Source: Candidatus Aminicenantota bacterium (GTDB lineage Bacteria > Acidobacteriota > Aminicenantia > Aminicenantales > Saccharicenantaceae). From it: a stretch of 34,174 nucleotides of DNA. The stretch spans positions 1-34,174 of the forward strand of contig PNJE01000073.1 in NCBI GenBank assembly GCA_002877915.1, read 5' to 3'. Shown here in pieces: positions 25,213-34,149 of this stretch (positions are counted from its first letter, which is position 1; the number at the start of each line of letters is the position of its first letter). The translations under genes and the position numbers were made by a program. The notes beneath the pieces are model-generated. The model was not told where the DNA came from, searched no databases, and saw only the letters and a program-made list of their open reading frames with translations.

Positions 25213-25926
25213 ATGAAAAGTAATAGCAAGAAAGTCTCACTCGACCCGAGAGTAGGGTTGGTCGGTTTTCTGGCAATCCTGGTGTTTGCGGCAGCTTTGC
25301 CTGCTGGTGCCCCGCTCTGGAAAAGTGTCGTACTTTTTTCCTTGCTACTAACGGGCGGGCTGTTTTTCTCATTCCGAGGCAGCCAATTTTGGAAAAGGTT
25401 TAAAAATTTAGTCTTGATTTTGCTTCCTTTTTTAGCTTTTCTTTTAGTTATAACGTTGTTATTTTCAAAAGAGCCTCCCGGACGTGCGCTTTTTTACTTC
25501 GGCCAGATGGTTTTTCGCGCCTTGATTGTTGTGGCTGCCGACCTGGTTTTCATCCTGAGCCAAAAAACTCAAGACTTGTTGGCCGCTTTAACCCAAGCAA
25601 AGTTGCCGCCAGTTTTTATCCAGCTTCTTAATTTCGCGATTCGCTATTCACAAATTTTTACTAAGGAAGCTACCAACTCTTTTCGCGCCCGACTGTCCAG
25701 AGAAAAATGCCGGCGGCTATTTTTTGAAAACTTAAGAATAACTGGGCTAATCAGCGAAAGGATATTCTGGCGAGCGATAGAACGCAGTGAGAGAATTTAT
25801 GCGGCTATGCTTTCCAGAGGCTATAATGGCCACTTATATTTCCACCAGAAATTCAGGCTGCAGCGGGCAGATTTAGTAGCTTTAATTAGCTTGCTTGCGG
25901 TCTTAATTTTTCTGGCGAGCATTTGA
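25213..25926 (+). CDS. ecfT: ECF transporter transmembrane protein EcfT (CbiQ-like)
   Basis: A 237-residue T component with four to six membrane segments and a cytoplasmic helical region. The coupling-helix motif RAIERSERIYAAMLSRGYNG (about residues 193-212) is the typical second Arg-containing signature that binds the ATPase grooves. It links the S component to the ATPase and drives its toppling. A gap of 90 bases separates it from the methyltransferase; a TATAAT at 25162-25167 with a poor -35 may be an internal promoter. No good ribosome site is visible at 25213. The stop TGA overlaps the ATG of the next gene by one base. Confidence 0.88.
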   Translation: MKSNSKKVSLDPRVGLVGFLAILVFAAALPAGAPLWKSVVLFSLLLTGGLFFSFRGSQFWKRFKNLVLILLPFLAFLLVITLLFSKEPPGRALFYFGQMVFRALIVVAADLVFILSQKTQDLLAALTQAKLPPVFIQLLNFAIRYSQIFTKEATNSFRARLSREKCRRLFFENLRITGLISERIFWRAIERSERIYAAMLSRGYNGHLYFHQKFRLQRADLVALISLLAVLIFLASI

Positions 25927-26654
25927 TGGAATTGGAGGAGAAGTTGGCTGAAACTTCAATCATCGAAGTTAAAAACCTGCGCTACCGTTTCCCAGATGGA
26001 ACCTTGGCGTTAAATAAAGTTTCTTTTTCTGTGGGCGAAAAAGAGCGGGTGGCCATCATCGGGCCAAACGGCGCCGGGAAATCAACACTGTTGCTGCTGC
26101 TCGATGGCTTGCTTTTGGGAGAGGGCCAGGTGAAAATTCTTGGTCAGGAGCTCAAAGGCGATAATCTCAAATCCATCAGGTCAAAGGTTGGGCTGGTTTT
26201 TCAGAATCCCGATGACCAGCTTTTTATGCCTTCAGTGCTTGATGATGTGATGTATGGCTTGTGCGTAAAGAAAAAATCTCCAGACAATGAAGCCTTAAAA
26301 AAGGCCAAAGGAATTTTGCGCGAGTTAAAAGCGGAGGCTTTGGCTGAGAGGTCAACTATGAGCCTTAGCTTGGGCGAGAAGAAAAAGGTGGCTCTGGCCG
26401 GGGTGCTGGTCATGGAGCCGCTGGTGCTTCTTTTGGACGAACCAACTTCTGGCTTGGACCCGGCAGCCAAGCGTTGGCTCATCAGCTATCTTTCAGCGCT
26501 CGAGCGAACGATGATTTTTGCCACTCATAATTTAGAACTTGCCCGGCAACTGGCAGATCGGGTGATTCTGCTTAACCGGGGCGAAATAGCAGCTGATGGA
26601 CGGGCGACAGAAATTCTTGAGAATGAAAAGCTACTGCTGGAAAATGGCCTTTAG
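25926..26654 (+). CDS. ecfA: ECF transporter ATP-binding protein EcfA (CbiO-like)
   Basis: A 242-residue ABC ATPase. It has Walker A GPNGAGKST (about 45-53), the EcfA/CbiO Q-loop GLVFQNPDDQLF, the signature LSLGEKKKVALAG, Walker B LLLDEPTSGLD and H-loop ATHNLE. All catalytic residues are present. ATG 25926 is chosen; a TTG codon at 25923 just before it, or TTG 25944 preceded by GGAGGAG, are alternatives. Only one ATPase gene is present, so it probably forms a homodimer, as in CbiO systems. It completes the S-methyltransferase-T-A cluster and ends with a TAG stop. Confidence 0.92.
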   Translation: MELEEKLAETSIIEVKNLRYRFPDGTLALNKVSFSVGEKERVAIIGPNGAGKSTLLLLLDGLLLGEGQVKILGQELKGDNLKSIRSKVGLVFQNPDDQLFMPSVLDDVMYGLCVKKKSPDNEALKKAKGILRELKAEALAERSTMSLSLGEKKKVALAGVLVMEPLVLLLDEPTSGLDPAAKRWLISYLSALERTMIFATHNLELARQLADRVILLNRGEIAADGRATEILENEKLLLENGL

Positions 26655-26673
26655 GCTTTAAAAATGGCCAAGA

Positions 26674-27381
26674 TTACTTGTTAAGGCCAGATTTAATGGC
26701 AGAATAAACCTGATTAATAAGCGCCGGAATGTCGTCCGCAGTTTTACCGACCACCTCAATCGGCTGGTGAAAAATAACTTTTATCTTGCCTGGGCGGGGG
26801 AAAGGGTGCCCGCGGGGCATAAGCTCATAAGTGCCTTTGATGGTGACAGGGACAATCGGAGCCCCAGCGGACAAGGCTAAGAAAAAGCCACCGCGCTTAA
26901 AAGGCTGGAGTTCACCTGTTCGGCTGCGGGTGCCTTCAGGAAAAATGAGGAAAGAATAGCCGCGCTCTCGCATGAGCCGGGCAGCTTCCTCGATGCTTCG
27001 TTGGCCGCCGCTGGCCCGTTTTCGGTCAACCGGAATAAAACCGACAAATCTCATGCCCAAGCCGACCACCGGTATTCTGAAGATGCTTTTCTTGAGAATA
27101 ACCCGCACAAGCTGGGGAATGACATAAAAAAGCAGCGGCCCATCCAGAAAGCTGAGGTGGTTGGCCATGAAAACGTAGCTCCGGGAAGGGTCTATATGGT
27201 CTAAGCCAATGACTTCCATTTTCAAATTCAGGATGTGACGGCTGACCCCCATAGCCCATTTGGCTACAACAAGGAGTGGGTCACGAATGCCGAGGGGCCA
27301 GCAGATGAGCAGCACCGGTGTCAGCAGCACCACCAGCACCACATAAAATATAAGCAGGATTATCGTCCTTACTACAGCCAT
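26674..27381 (-). CDS. plsC: 1-acylglycerol-3-phosphate acyltransferase (PlsC-like)
   Basis: A 235-residue membrane-bound acyltransferase of phospholipid synthesis, transferring a fatty acyl group to lysophosphatidate. A membrane segment lies at about 5-30. The catalytic motif is NHLSFLDG (NHx4D, about 75-82). Then come VGFIPVDRKRASGG, the substrate motif FPEGTRSRTGE and APIVPVTIKGTYEL. All four family blocks are present. It runs opposite to the ECF genes, ending 19 bases from them, and is divergent from the glycan module. Several PlsC-like proteins acylate other lipids, so the exact acceptor is inferred. Confidence 0.92.
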   Translation of the reverse strand: MAVVRTIILLIFYVVLVVLLTPVLLICWPLGIRDPLLVVAKWAMGVSRHILNLKMEVIGLDHIDPSRSYVFMANHLSFLDGPLLFYVIPQLVRVILKKSIFRIPVVGLGMRFVGFIPVDRKRASGGQRSIEEAARLMRERGYSFLIFPEGTRSRTGELQPFKRGGFFLALSAGAPIVPVTIKGTYELMPRGHPFPRPGKIKVIFHQPIEVVGKTADDIPALINQVYSAIKSGLNK

Positions 27382-27756
27382 GATTATAAAATTTTATCAC
27401 AACTACAGCTAAGTTTTATCGTTCAGCGGATTATTTATTAATCTGAGCATTAATTATATTAATTATATTTAAAGGCGAAGAATGGGCTTAAACAATTATC
27501 TTTACCAAGAAAACTCTTGGCTGATAGTTATTTTTAGCAATATCAAAAAAGCTTTTTTTAAAGTAATTTTTATAGTTGAATTAATCTTTTAAATCTTTTT
27601 ATAATTATAAAAAATGGATAAATAAGAATCGTCAGTGAAAAGTTGTTGTTTAGATTTACTAACCTTAAAAAATTTTAAATCCTTTATATTAACGTTCATT
27701 ATTAAGCACCTATATTTTTGCCTTGCTTTTTTAAATTCAAAAAAAGGAATTTATCT
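27382..27756. other. Divergent A+T-rich intergenic region before the glycan module
   Basis: It separates plsC (leftward) from the epimerase gene (rightward). It is very A+T rich, with a possible rightward promoter (27576-27605). No RNA gene or repeat was seen. The frame of the epimerase stays open back to an ATG at 27718, but that extension lacks family similarity. Confidence 0.5.
27576..27605 (+). promoter_or_regulatory. Possible promoter of the surface-glycan operon
   Basis: TTGAAT at 27576-27581 and a perfect TATAAT at 27600-27605, spacer 18. The A+T-rich setting raises the chance of a false match. Confidence 0.35.
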
Positions 27757-28797
27757 ATGAAAAATTATCTGGTTACAGGCGGCTCAGGATACTTCGGTTC
27801 AATTCTAGTTGATTATCTGCTAAAAAAAGGAAATAAAGGTGTGAATGTTGATATTTGCCCGCCTGTCGCTTCTCACCCTTTTCTGGTTAACCAGATATGC
27901 GACCTTAGAGATTATAGCCGACTGGTTGATGTTTTTAAAAAATACGGCCCCTTCGATGCCGTCTTTCACCTTGCTGCCATGCTGGCGCATTCTATAAAAG
28001 ATAAGAACCTGCTTTTTGAATCTAATGTTAAGGGAACTGAAAACGTTGTCAAAGCCTGTTTTGAATTTGGGGTAAAAAACCTGGTTTTCACCTCAAGCAA
28101 TTGCCTTTGGGGAAAACCGTTTAACCGACCCGTAATTGAAGAAGACAAACCCGAACCAATTGAAATATATGGCCAATCAAAAATGATAGCCGAACAAGTT
28201 CTGTTTGAGTATGGCGATAAAGTCCATTCGGCTATACTTCGGGTTCCAACGATTGTCAGCTCAGGGCGTCTCGGCTTGCTGGCTATACTCTTTGAATTTA
28301 TAGAGGAAAATAGAATCTTATGGATTGTAGGAAAAGGTAATAACAGATATCAATTCATATATGCCTTAGATCTGGCCGAGGCGGCCATCTTGGCATCCAA
28401 TATTCACACTACTAGGATCTACAATGTGGGAAGCGATAATGTCAAAACATTACGCGAAATATACCAATATGTAATAGACGGGGCTAATTCAAAATCCAGG
28501 ATTAAATCTTTGCCTAAAGCTCCCTCATTGCTGGCGATGAAAATTGCTCATTGGTTAAAACTATCCCCCCTCGGCCCTTATCATTACAAAATGATCTCAG
28601 AGAGCTTTGAGTTTGACACGACCAGAATTAAGACAGAGTTAGGTTGGAAGCCAACCAAAACGAACGAAGAAATGTTGTTTGAAGCATACCAATATTACCT
28701 TACCAACAAAAAAGAAATATTAGACAGACAAAATGCCTCGGCTCATAGGAAGCCGGCTGAGATGGGAATTATAAAATTTATTAAATGGCTCTCATAA
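27757..28797 (+). CDS. NAD-dependent sugar epimerase/dehydratase (extended SDR)
   Basis: A 346-residue nucleotide-sugar enzyme. The start at 27757 is preferred over 27718 because MKNYLVTGGSGYFGS begins the Rossmann fold directly and AAAGGAA lies upstream. It has GGSGYFG (NAD binding, about 8-14), the catalytic YGQSKMIAE (YxxxK, near residue 145) with TSSNCLWG before it, and RVPTIVSSGRLG. The family interconverts nucleotide-activated sugars or reduces 3-keto groups; this subgroup also includes sterol-dehydrogenase-like proteins, so the substrate is open. It is 10 bases upstream of a GT-C membrane protein gene and starts a three-gene operon. Confidence 0.88.
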   Translation: MKNYLVTGGSGYFGSILVDYLLKKGNKGVNVDICPPVASHPFLVNQICDLRDYSRLVDVFKKYGPFDAVFHLAAMLAHSIKDKNLLFESNVKGTENVVKACFEFGVKNLVFTSSNCLWGKPFNRPVIEEDKPEPIEIYGQSKMIAEQVLFEYGDKVHSAILRVPTIVSSGRLGLLAILFEFIEENRILWIVGKGNNRYQFIYALDLAEAAILASNIHTTRIYNVGSDNVKTLREIYQYVIDGANSKSRIKSLPKAPSLLAMKIAHWLKLSPLGPYHYKMISESFEFDTTRIKTELGWKPTKTNEEMLFEAYQYYLTNKKEILDRQNASAHRKPAEMGIIKFIKWLS

Positions 28798-28807
28798 AAG
28801 AAGGAAA

Positions 28808-30508
28808 ATGATAGAAAAAAGGCCTTTTTTATATCTTTATTATGCGTTCGTCTTAATTGCTTTCGTATCTGCTCTTATAAATTTACTTGTAGCTATCTTC
28901 CCTGTGGATTACGAGCTTGGCCATGATGAGGCAGAGCACCTACATGTTGCCTATCTCCTTCAACAGGGCCAGCGTCCATATATAGATTTTATAGAAAACC
29001 ATCCAACCCTTTTCAATCATTATTTACGTTTTATAAAAACTTTCTTTAACCTTAAAACCGTAAGAAGCTGGGCTTTCGCCGCAAGATTGACAATTTTAGC
29101 TCACATATTATTAATGATATTTATTTTCTTTATCTGGCTATCTGATTTAATCAAGATAAAGCCCGGTAGGCTTCTTTGGATTTCATTTATTTTGATAAGC
29201 TTTTCCTGCCTGGGTTATTATGATAAACAATTGGCCTCTATGTGGCAGATTAGGCCTGACTGGTTAAGTTACTCTTATTCTTTTGTCGGTTTTTATTTAT
29301 TTTATATTTTCCAGAAGAATGAAATTAAAGGTCAGTCAATAAAGAAAATCAAAAATTGCATATATCTTATCATAGGTGCAATATTATTAGGTCTTGGTAA
29401 CACCATACTACCCAAAGGATTTGTCCTAATACTCGGGATAACTTTTGGCCTGGTCGCCTTATTATTAATCAAAGAAATAAAGGCTAATATTTTCCTTAGC
29501 TGGAAATTTATATTAAGTTCTCTGTTTTATGGTCTCATTACATTATCAAGTTTTTTGCTCTTCGCTCTTGCTGATTGTAAGCTGTCAAGGATAAATTTTA
29601 ATAGCTGGATTAAAGCCAACTTCATTCTTAATTCTATTAAACATTTGCCTCTGACCAACGCTCAAAACAACCCCTTAGCTTCGATTTCTGCCATATTCGC
29701 CATAAACTTTCCCCTGATAATTATTATGTCTTTTTGGATTACATATATAATAGCCTTAACGAAAAAATCGCCTCTGAACCAGACCTTCGGACGACTTATA
29801 ATAATCACCCTTTTTGTCTTGATCACTAATATTGCCATGACCGCCTTCGGTAATGGACTCTCCTGGCCTCATTATTTTATCCCCTGTGTATTTTCTGCTA
29901 TGCTGATATATTTAATCCTCACGCATGACCTTTTCTTAAAAGCAAAATCTTTTATGATTAAATCTTCAAATTATGTTCTTTATGCTTTTATCTTTGCTTG
30001 CTTATTATTTTTATCAATACCTCTTAAGCAAATAATCTGGGCTTATCCTTCAATTACCAACCTAAAAGCAAATTTGACAGATCCTTTAATCTCCGGCCAG
30101 CCGGATTATTTAAATGAGGCGATAATGCCTCCTAACTTGATATATTTCAGCCCAAAACCGACAGAGATGCCGATCTTGGCTAAGCAGGCCGGTTATTATT
30201 TCATGCTCGTTATAGACGGGAAAATCTGGCAGGATTGTTATACCTTGGGCTTAGGCCCAAAACCAGAAACTCATATTAAAGATTTATTTGCAGTCAATCC
30301 TCCAGACATTTTAGCCTTCCAGGGACCCATAAAATTATACGAATATATTGTTAATGCCAACCATCTTCAAAAAATTAATTTAGATTGGCTGCTGGATTCA
30401 GTAAAAGAAAATTATGTCCTGATGGCCTATAAAATAAGACAGTTTTATGTCAGAAAAGATCTGGTCGGTTACCTACAATCCTTAGGATGGCAACAGGTGA
30501 GAAAATGA
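28808..30508 (+). CDS. Polytopic membrane glycosyltransferase (GT-C, GT39/ArnT-like)
   Basis: A 566-residue inner-membrane protein with about ten to twelve hydrophobic segments. The first periplasmic loop holds VDYELGHDEAEHLHVAYLLQ (as DYELGHDEAEH), followed by GQRPYIDFIENHPTLFNHY, the acidic-loop pattern of GT-C transferases that use polyprenyl-phosphate sugars. The C-terminal third is soluble and would face the periplasm. It likely adds a sugar to a lipid-linked or cell-surface glycan. It overlaps the next gene by four bases (ATGA). The DNA is visibly more A+T rich than the left part of the window. Sugar and acceptor cannot be deduced. Confidence 0.75.
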   Translation: MIEKRPFLYLYYAFVLIAFVSALINLLVAIFPVDYELGHDEAEHLHVAYLLQQGQRPYIDFIENHPTLFNHYLRFIKTFFNLKTVRSWAFAARLTILAHILLMIFIFFIWLSDLIKIKPGRLLWISFILISFSCLGYYDKQLASMWQIRPDWLSYSYSFVGFYLFYIFQKNEIKGQSIKKIKNCIYLIIGAILLGLGNTILPKGFVLILGITFGLVALLLIKEIKANIFLSWKFILSSLFYGLITLSSFLLFALADCKLSRINFNSWIKANFILNSIKHLPLTNAQNNPLASISAIFAINFPLIIIMSFWITYIIALTKKSPLNQTFGRLIIITLFVLITNIAMTAFGNGLSWPHYFIPCVFSAMLIYLILTHDLFLKAKSFMIKSSNYVLYAFIFACLLFLSIPLKQIIWAYPSITNLKANLTDPLISGQPDYLNEAIMPPNLIYFSPKPTEMPILAKQAGYYFMLVIDGKIWQDCYTLGLGPKPETHIKDLFAVNPPDILAFQGPIKLYEYIVNANHLQKINLDWLLDSVKENYVLMAYKIRQFYVRKDLVGYLQSLGWQQVRK

Positions 30509-31932
30509 AAATTTTAATAATAGGGGCGGGTCCGGCAGGCCTGACTGCTGGCTATGAACTGGTAAAAAGCGGGCATCAAGTCATAATTCTGGAAAAAGAA
30601 GGCCAGGTCGGCGGAATCTCTAAGACCATAAATTATCATGGTTATTTATTTGACCTCGGTGGACACAGGTTTTTTACAAAATATGAACAGGTGGAAAAAA
30701 TTTGGAAAGAAGTTTTGCCAAATGATTTCATTAAAAGGCCTCGACTTTCAAGAATATATTATAATGGCAAATTTTTTTATTACCCACTAAGGCCCTTTAA
30801 TGCCCTGATCAATCTTGGACCAGTTAAAGCTACCAAAGCCGTTCTCAGTTACCTCAGGGTTAGGATTAAGCCTTATCCGGATCCACAAACTTTTGATCAA
30901 TGGGTGACCAATAAATTTGGTTGTCAGCTCTATCAAACATTTTTTAAAACTTATACTGAAAAAGTCTGGGGAATTCCATGCAACCAGATAAGCGCTGATT
31001 GGGCAGCCCAGAGAATAAGGGGGCTTTCCCTCAGCAAAGCCATATTAAATGCCTTCGGCTTAACCGGAAAAAGCAAAATAAGGACTCTAATTGAAGAATT
31101 CTTATATCCAAGGCGTGGCCCGGGCCAATTCTGGGAAAAGATGGCTGAATTAATAGAAAGAAAGGGCGGCCAGATTATTCTGCAAGCCGAGGCTATCCAA
31201 ATTAAACATACTGGTAAATCGCTGATGATAACTGCCAAGATTAAAGATAGGATGGAAGAATTTACGGCTGATAGACTAATTTCTTCTGCTCCCCTCAAAG
31301 AAACTATCCTAACACTCAATCCTCAACCACCTGAAGAGGTCTGCAAGGCTGCCGAATCGCTTAAATACCGCGACTTCTTTACGGTATGCCTAATAATAAA
31401 CAAGCCTGATTTATTCCCTGATAACTGGGTCTACATCCATTCTCCCGAAATAATAGCTGGCCGGATGCAAAACTTTAAAAACTGGAGTCCAGAAATGATT
31501 CCAGATCAAGCCCATACTTCTTTGGGACTTGAATATTTCTGCTTCTCCTCCGATCCCATATGGTCTTTACCAGAGTCAAATCTTATTGAAACGGCAATTT
31601 TAGATATAGAAAAATTAAAATTGGCTGAGAGGAATGATATAACTGATGGGACTATTGTCAGGGTACCCAAAGCTTATCCTGTTTATGATCCCAATTATAA
31701 AAGGCAAATTGAAAAAATAAGATTTTACCTTGACCAAGTCCCCCTAATTCAGGTCATTGGCCGGAACGGGCTCCACCGTTATAATAATCAGGACCATTCA
31801 ATGATGATGGGATTATATGCTGCCTGGAATATACCTGAAAAAAAACATCCAATCTGGGATATTAATGTTGAAGAAGAATACCACGAGGAAAAGCAGGACC
31901 AAATTCCACTTTCCATAAACTTAGATAAATAA
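30505..31932 (+). CDS. FAD-dependent oxidoreductase, UDP-galactopyranose mutase/protoporphyrinogen-oxidase-like
   Basis: A 475-residue flavoprotein. The start at 30505 is chosen because MKILIIGAGPAGLTAGYEL opens the FAD-binding fold and the ATG overlaps the previous stop. Further motifs are EKEGQVGGISKTI and LFDLGGHRFFTK, then YTEKVWGIPCNQISADWAAQRI and a C-terminal RNGLHRYNNQDHSMMMG that closes the flavin site. This type is common in polysaccharide clusters, where it is annotated as UDP-galactopyranose mutase-like. Canonical mutases are somewhat shorter (about 370-400 residues), so a different amine- or sugar-directed reaction is possible. It ends six bases from the convergent sulfatase-like gene. 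Confidence 0.85.
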   Translation: MKILIIGAGPAGLTAGYELVKSGHQVIILEKEGQVGGISKTINYHGYLFDLGGHRFFTKYEQVEKIWKEVLPNDFIKRPRLSRIYYNGKFFYYPLRPFNALINLGPVKATKAVLSYLRVRIKPYPDPQTFDQWVTNKFGCQLYQTFFKTYTEKVWGIPCNQISADWAAQRIRGLSLSKAILNAFGLTGKSKIRTLIEEFLYPRRGPGQFWEKMAELIERKGGQIILQAEAIQIKHTGKSLMITAKIKDRMEEFTADRLISSAPLKETILTLNPQPPEEVCKAAESLKYRDFFTVCLIINKPDLFPDNWVYIHSPEIIAGRMQNFKNWSPEMIPDQAHTSLGLEYFCFSSDPIWSLPESNLIETAILDIEKLKLAERNDITDGTIVRVPKAYPVYDPNYKRQIEKIRFYLDQVPLIQVIGRNGLHRYNNQDHSMMMGLYAAWNIPEKKHPIWDINVEEEYHEEKQDQIPLSINLDK

Positions 31933-31938
31933 GCAATC

Positions 31939-33816
31939 TTAACGGATATAACCCAAAGATTTTAAATCTTCAAGTTTCTTCGCTTTATCTTTGTTTTTCT
32001 CTTTCCCCAAAACCGCCACCTTCTTTCTGAAAAATTCTAATTTCTTTTTTAACTGCGGGATTTCGAATCCTTTTTCTTTTAATAGGTTGATTTTCTCTTC
32101 AGGATCATCTTCAAGATTATAAAGTTCATACCCAAATTCGTACTTCGGAATTATATATTTTGTTATATCGCCATAAATTTCAAGAGTATCAGGACTGACA
32201 AAACCTGAATTCTCAATTAGTTTCCAGTTGCCTTGCAAAACAGAAATTTTATCATCGCCCAGCAATATTCCCTCAGCATAAATTTCTTCCCTTTTCCCCT
32301 TTATAACCTCCGTTAGATCAAATCCCCTAAAAAAAGGGCTGGAAATTTTCAGCCCACTCAATTTGATGATCATCGGCAGCAAATCAACCAGTTGTACTTT
32401 TGACGATATTCTTTGCCCATTTATATGCCCTGGATAACCTATTATTAAAGGTATTCTTAATATTTCTTCATGCAAGCTATGCCCATGATCATAATTTCCA
32501 TGCTCAAAAAATTCTTCACCATGATCTGAGGTAAACACTATTATCGTATTTTTCATTATGTTTAGCTCACCAAGCATATCAATTATTTTTTTAAAATTTT
32601 CATCTACATAATTGATAGCGCCATCATAAAGGCCAACTAAACCATCCTTATCTTCCTTAGAGATACCCATAAGACTTAGTATTCGGACATCTATGGTCTT
32701 AAAATCTCCTGCCCTAAAAAGCTGGCCTGCCTTCGCCCCAAACTTATAATCATACTGTTCAGGTGCATTATATGGAGAATGGGTATCATAATAATGAATA
32801 TAGCTAAAAAAGCGCTTATTTTTATATAATTTCATCCTTTTTATTAATTGGGCTGTCGCTTCTTCTGCCCTGGCAAAATTCATCTGGTCATATTGATCAA
32901 ACCCTTGACCAAATCCGTAATCTTTCGCCAACACAGGGTTAGTCTGGACACCCAAAGTCACATACCCAAAATTTTTGAATATTTCTGCTATAGTCAATAT
33001 TTTATTAGCTAAGACACTTGACCAATAATATGCCCTATGTTCATGAGGATACATTGAAGCAAACAGTGAAGCCATAGCAGGCTTAGTCCAGGAAGCCGTT
33101 GTCCAGGCTTTTTCAAAGACTAAGGATTCCGAAGCAAATTTATCAATATTAGGTGAAGTTGGCTTATTATAACCATAACAGCCAAGGCGATCGGGTCGTA
33201 GAGCATCAGAAATAATTATTATCACATTGGGGCCTTCTGGAACTTTATGGTATTGGCAATATAAATTGTATAAATTTGAAACTATAAAAGAAAATAAAAA
33301 GAGCCACCCTGTTGCTTTAAAAATAAATTTAAAGCTCTTCTTCAAGCTGTCGTATAATTGCCTGGCTTGCCGGTCCTTAAGCTTAAGGAATAATATTATT
33401 AATAGTAAGCTTATTAAAATCACAATCAAAAATATTTGCCAGCCAGAAGAACTATTTGATTTTATAAAATATATGATTCCGGCAATAGGAACTAAAAAAG
33501 CTAAACCTATAATAAAATATCTAAACCTGATCAAAATAATTTTCCGATTTGTTTCAATTCTAATTTTCAATATTCTTGATAAAATTCCCCACCAGATAAG
33601 CAAAATTAATAGCAATGATAAACTTAAAATTAGGCCGATAAATACAGCTTTGTTTAGATGGTTAGTGGCAACGAACAAAGCAAGATCATACATTTCTTGG
33701 GCCAAATATTCCTGAAAGCAAATTTCCCGGCAGGCAATAATCAAACCGACTAAAAAGGAAATGATTAAAATCAAAAATATTAAAGGCAAGATTTTATTTA
33801 ACTTCTGCTTTTCCAT
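31939..33816 (-). CDS. Membrane-anchored sulfatase/phosphoethanolamine-transferase-like enzyme
   Basis: A 625-residue alkaline-phosphatase-superfamily protein. Five membrane segments fill about residues 8-187. The periplasmic domain starts with NVIIIISDALRPDRLGCYGY (first metal Asp). It has TTASWTKPAMASL at the nucleophile position and FTSDHGEEFFEHGNYDHGHSLHEE at the second metal site, then LRIPLIIGYPG. The usual sulfatase C/S-x-P-S-R formylglycine motif is absent. A Thr stands at the likely nucleophile position (WTKPA), as in lipoteichoic-acid synthase and EptA-like transferases, so a transferase or phosphodiesterase role is as likely as sulfatase. No good ribosome site is visible. It probably modifies a surface glycan or lipid. 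Confidence 0.85.
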   Translation of the reverse strand: MEKQKLNKILPLIFLILIISFLVGLIIACREICFQEYLAQEMYDLALFVATNHLNKAVFIGLILSLSLLLILLIWWGILSRILKIRIETNRKIILIRFRYFIIGLAFLVPIAGIIYFIKSNSSSGWQIFLIVILISLLLIILFLKLKDRQARQLYDSLKKSFKFIFKATGWLFLFSFIVSNLYNLYCQYHKVPEGPNVIIIISDALRPDRLGCYGYNKPTSPNIDKFASESLVFEKAWTTASWTKPAMASLFASMYPHEHRAYYWSSVLANKILTIAEIFKNFGYVTLGVQTNPVLAKDYGFGQGFDQYDQMNFARAEEATAQLIKRMKLYKNKRFFSYIHYYDTHSPYNAPEQYDYKFGAKAGQLFRAGDFKTIDVRILSLMGISKEDKDGLVGLYDGAINYVDENFKKIIDMLGELNIMKNTIIVFTSDHGEEFFEHGNYDHGHSLHEEILRIPLIIGYPGHINGQRISSKVQLVDLLPMIIKLSGLKISSPFFRGFDLTEVIKGKREEIYAEGILLGDDKISVLQGNWKLIENSGFVSPDTLEIYGDITKYIIPKYEFGYELYNLEDDPEEKINLLKEKGFEIPQLKKKLEFFRKKVAVLGKEKNKDKAKKLEDLKSLGYIR

Positions 33817-33842
33817 AGTTCTATTTTAAAACAATTTTTCGT

Positions 33843-33872
33843 ATTTTATCCATCAAACGGTTATTTCTGCAA
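33843..33872 (-). promoter_or_regulatory. Possible promoter of the sulfatase-like gene
   Basis: On the minus strand, TTGCAG (33867-33872) and TAAAAT (33843-33848), spacer 18. A weak match in A+T-rich sequence. Confidence 0.3.
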
Positions 33873-34149
33873 AGATTTTTATAAAAATTGATCTTCAAAG
33901 CAAAACTTTCTTATCATTAATTTGGATTTTTAATGTGGGATTTCTTGATAACCGCATATCCAGATAAAGAACGAGGAGGACAGCCAAAAAATCAATAATA
34001 CCCTAAGAAAATTTCATTAGGCCAAATATTTTTGTCTGAATTCTTAATTCTTCTGTTGGCATTAATAAATCAGGCCAAAAAATTATAGCTCTGGCTCATC
34101 CCTTATTATTAAATTACGTGTTCTTTTCGTTCTTAAATAATATTATAAG

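Noticed and set aside
33227-33715. 162-residue plus-strand frame
   Set aside because: It is antisense to the membrane part of the sulfatase-like gene and arises from A+T-rich hydrophobic codons.
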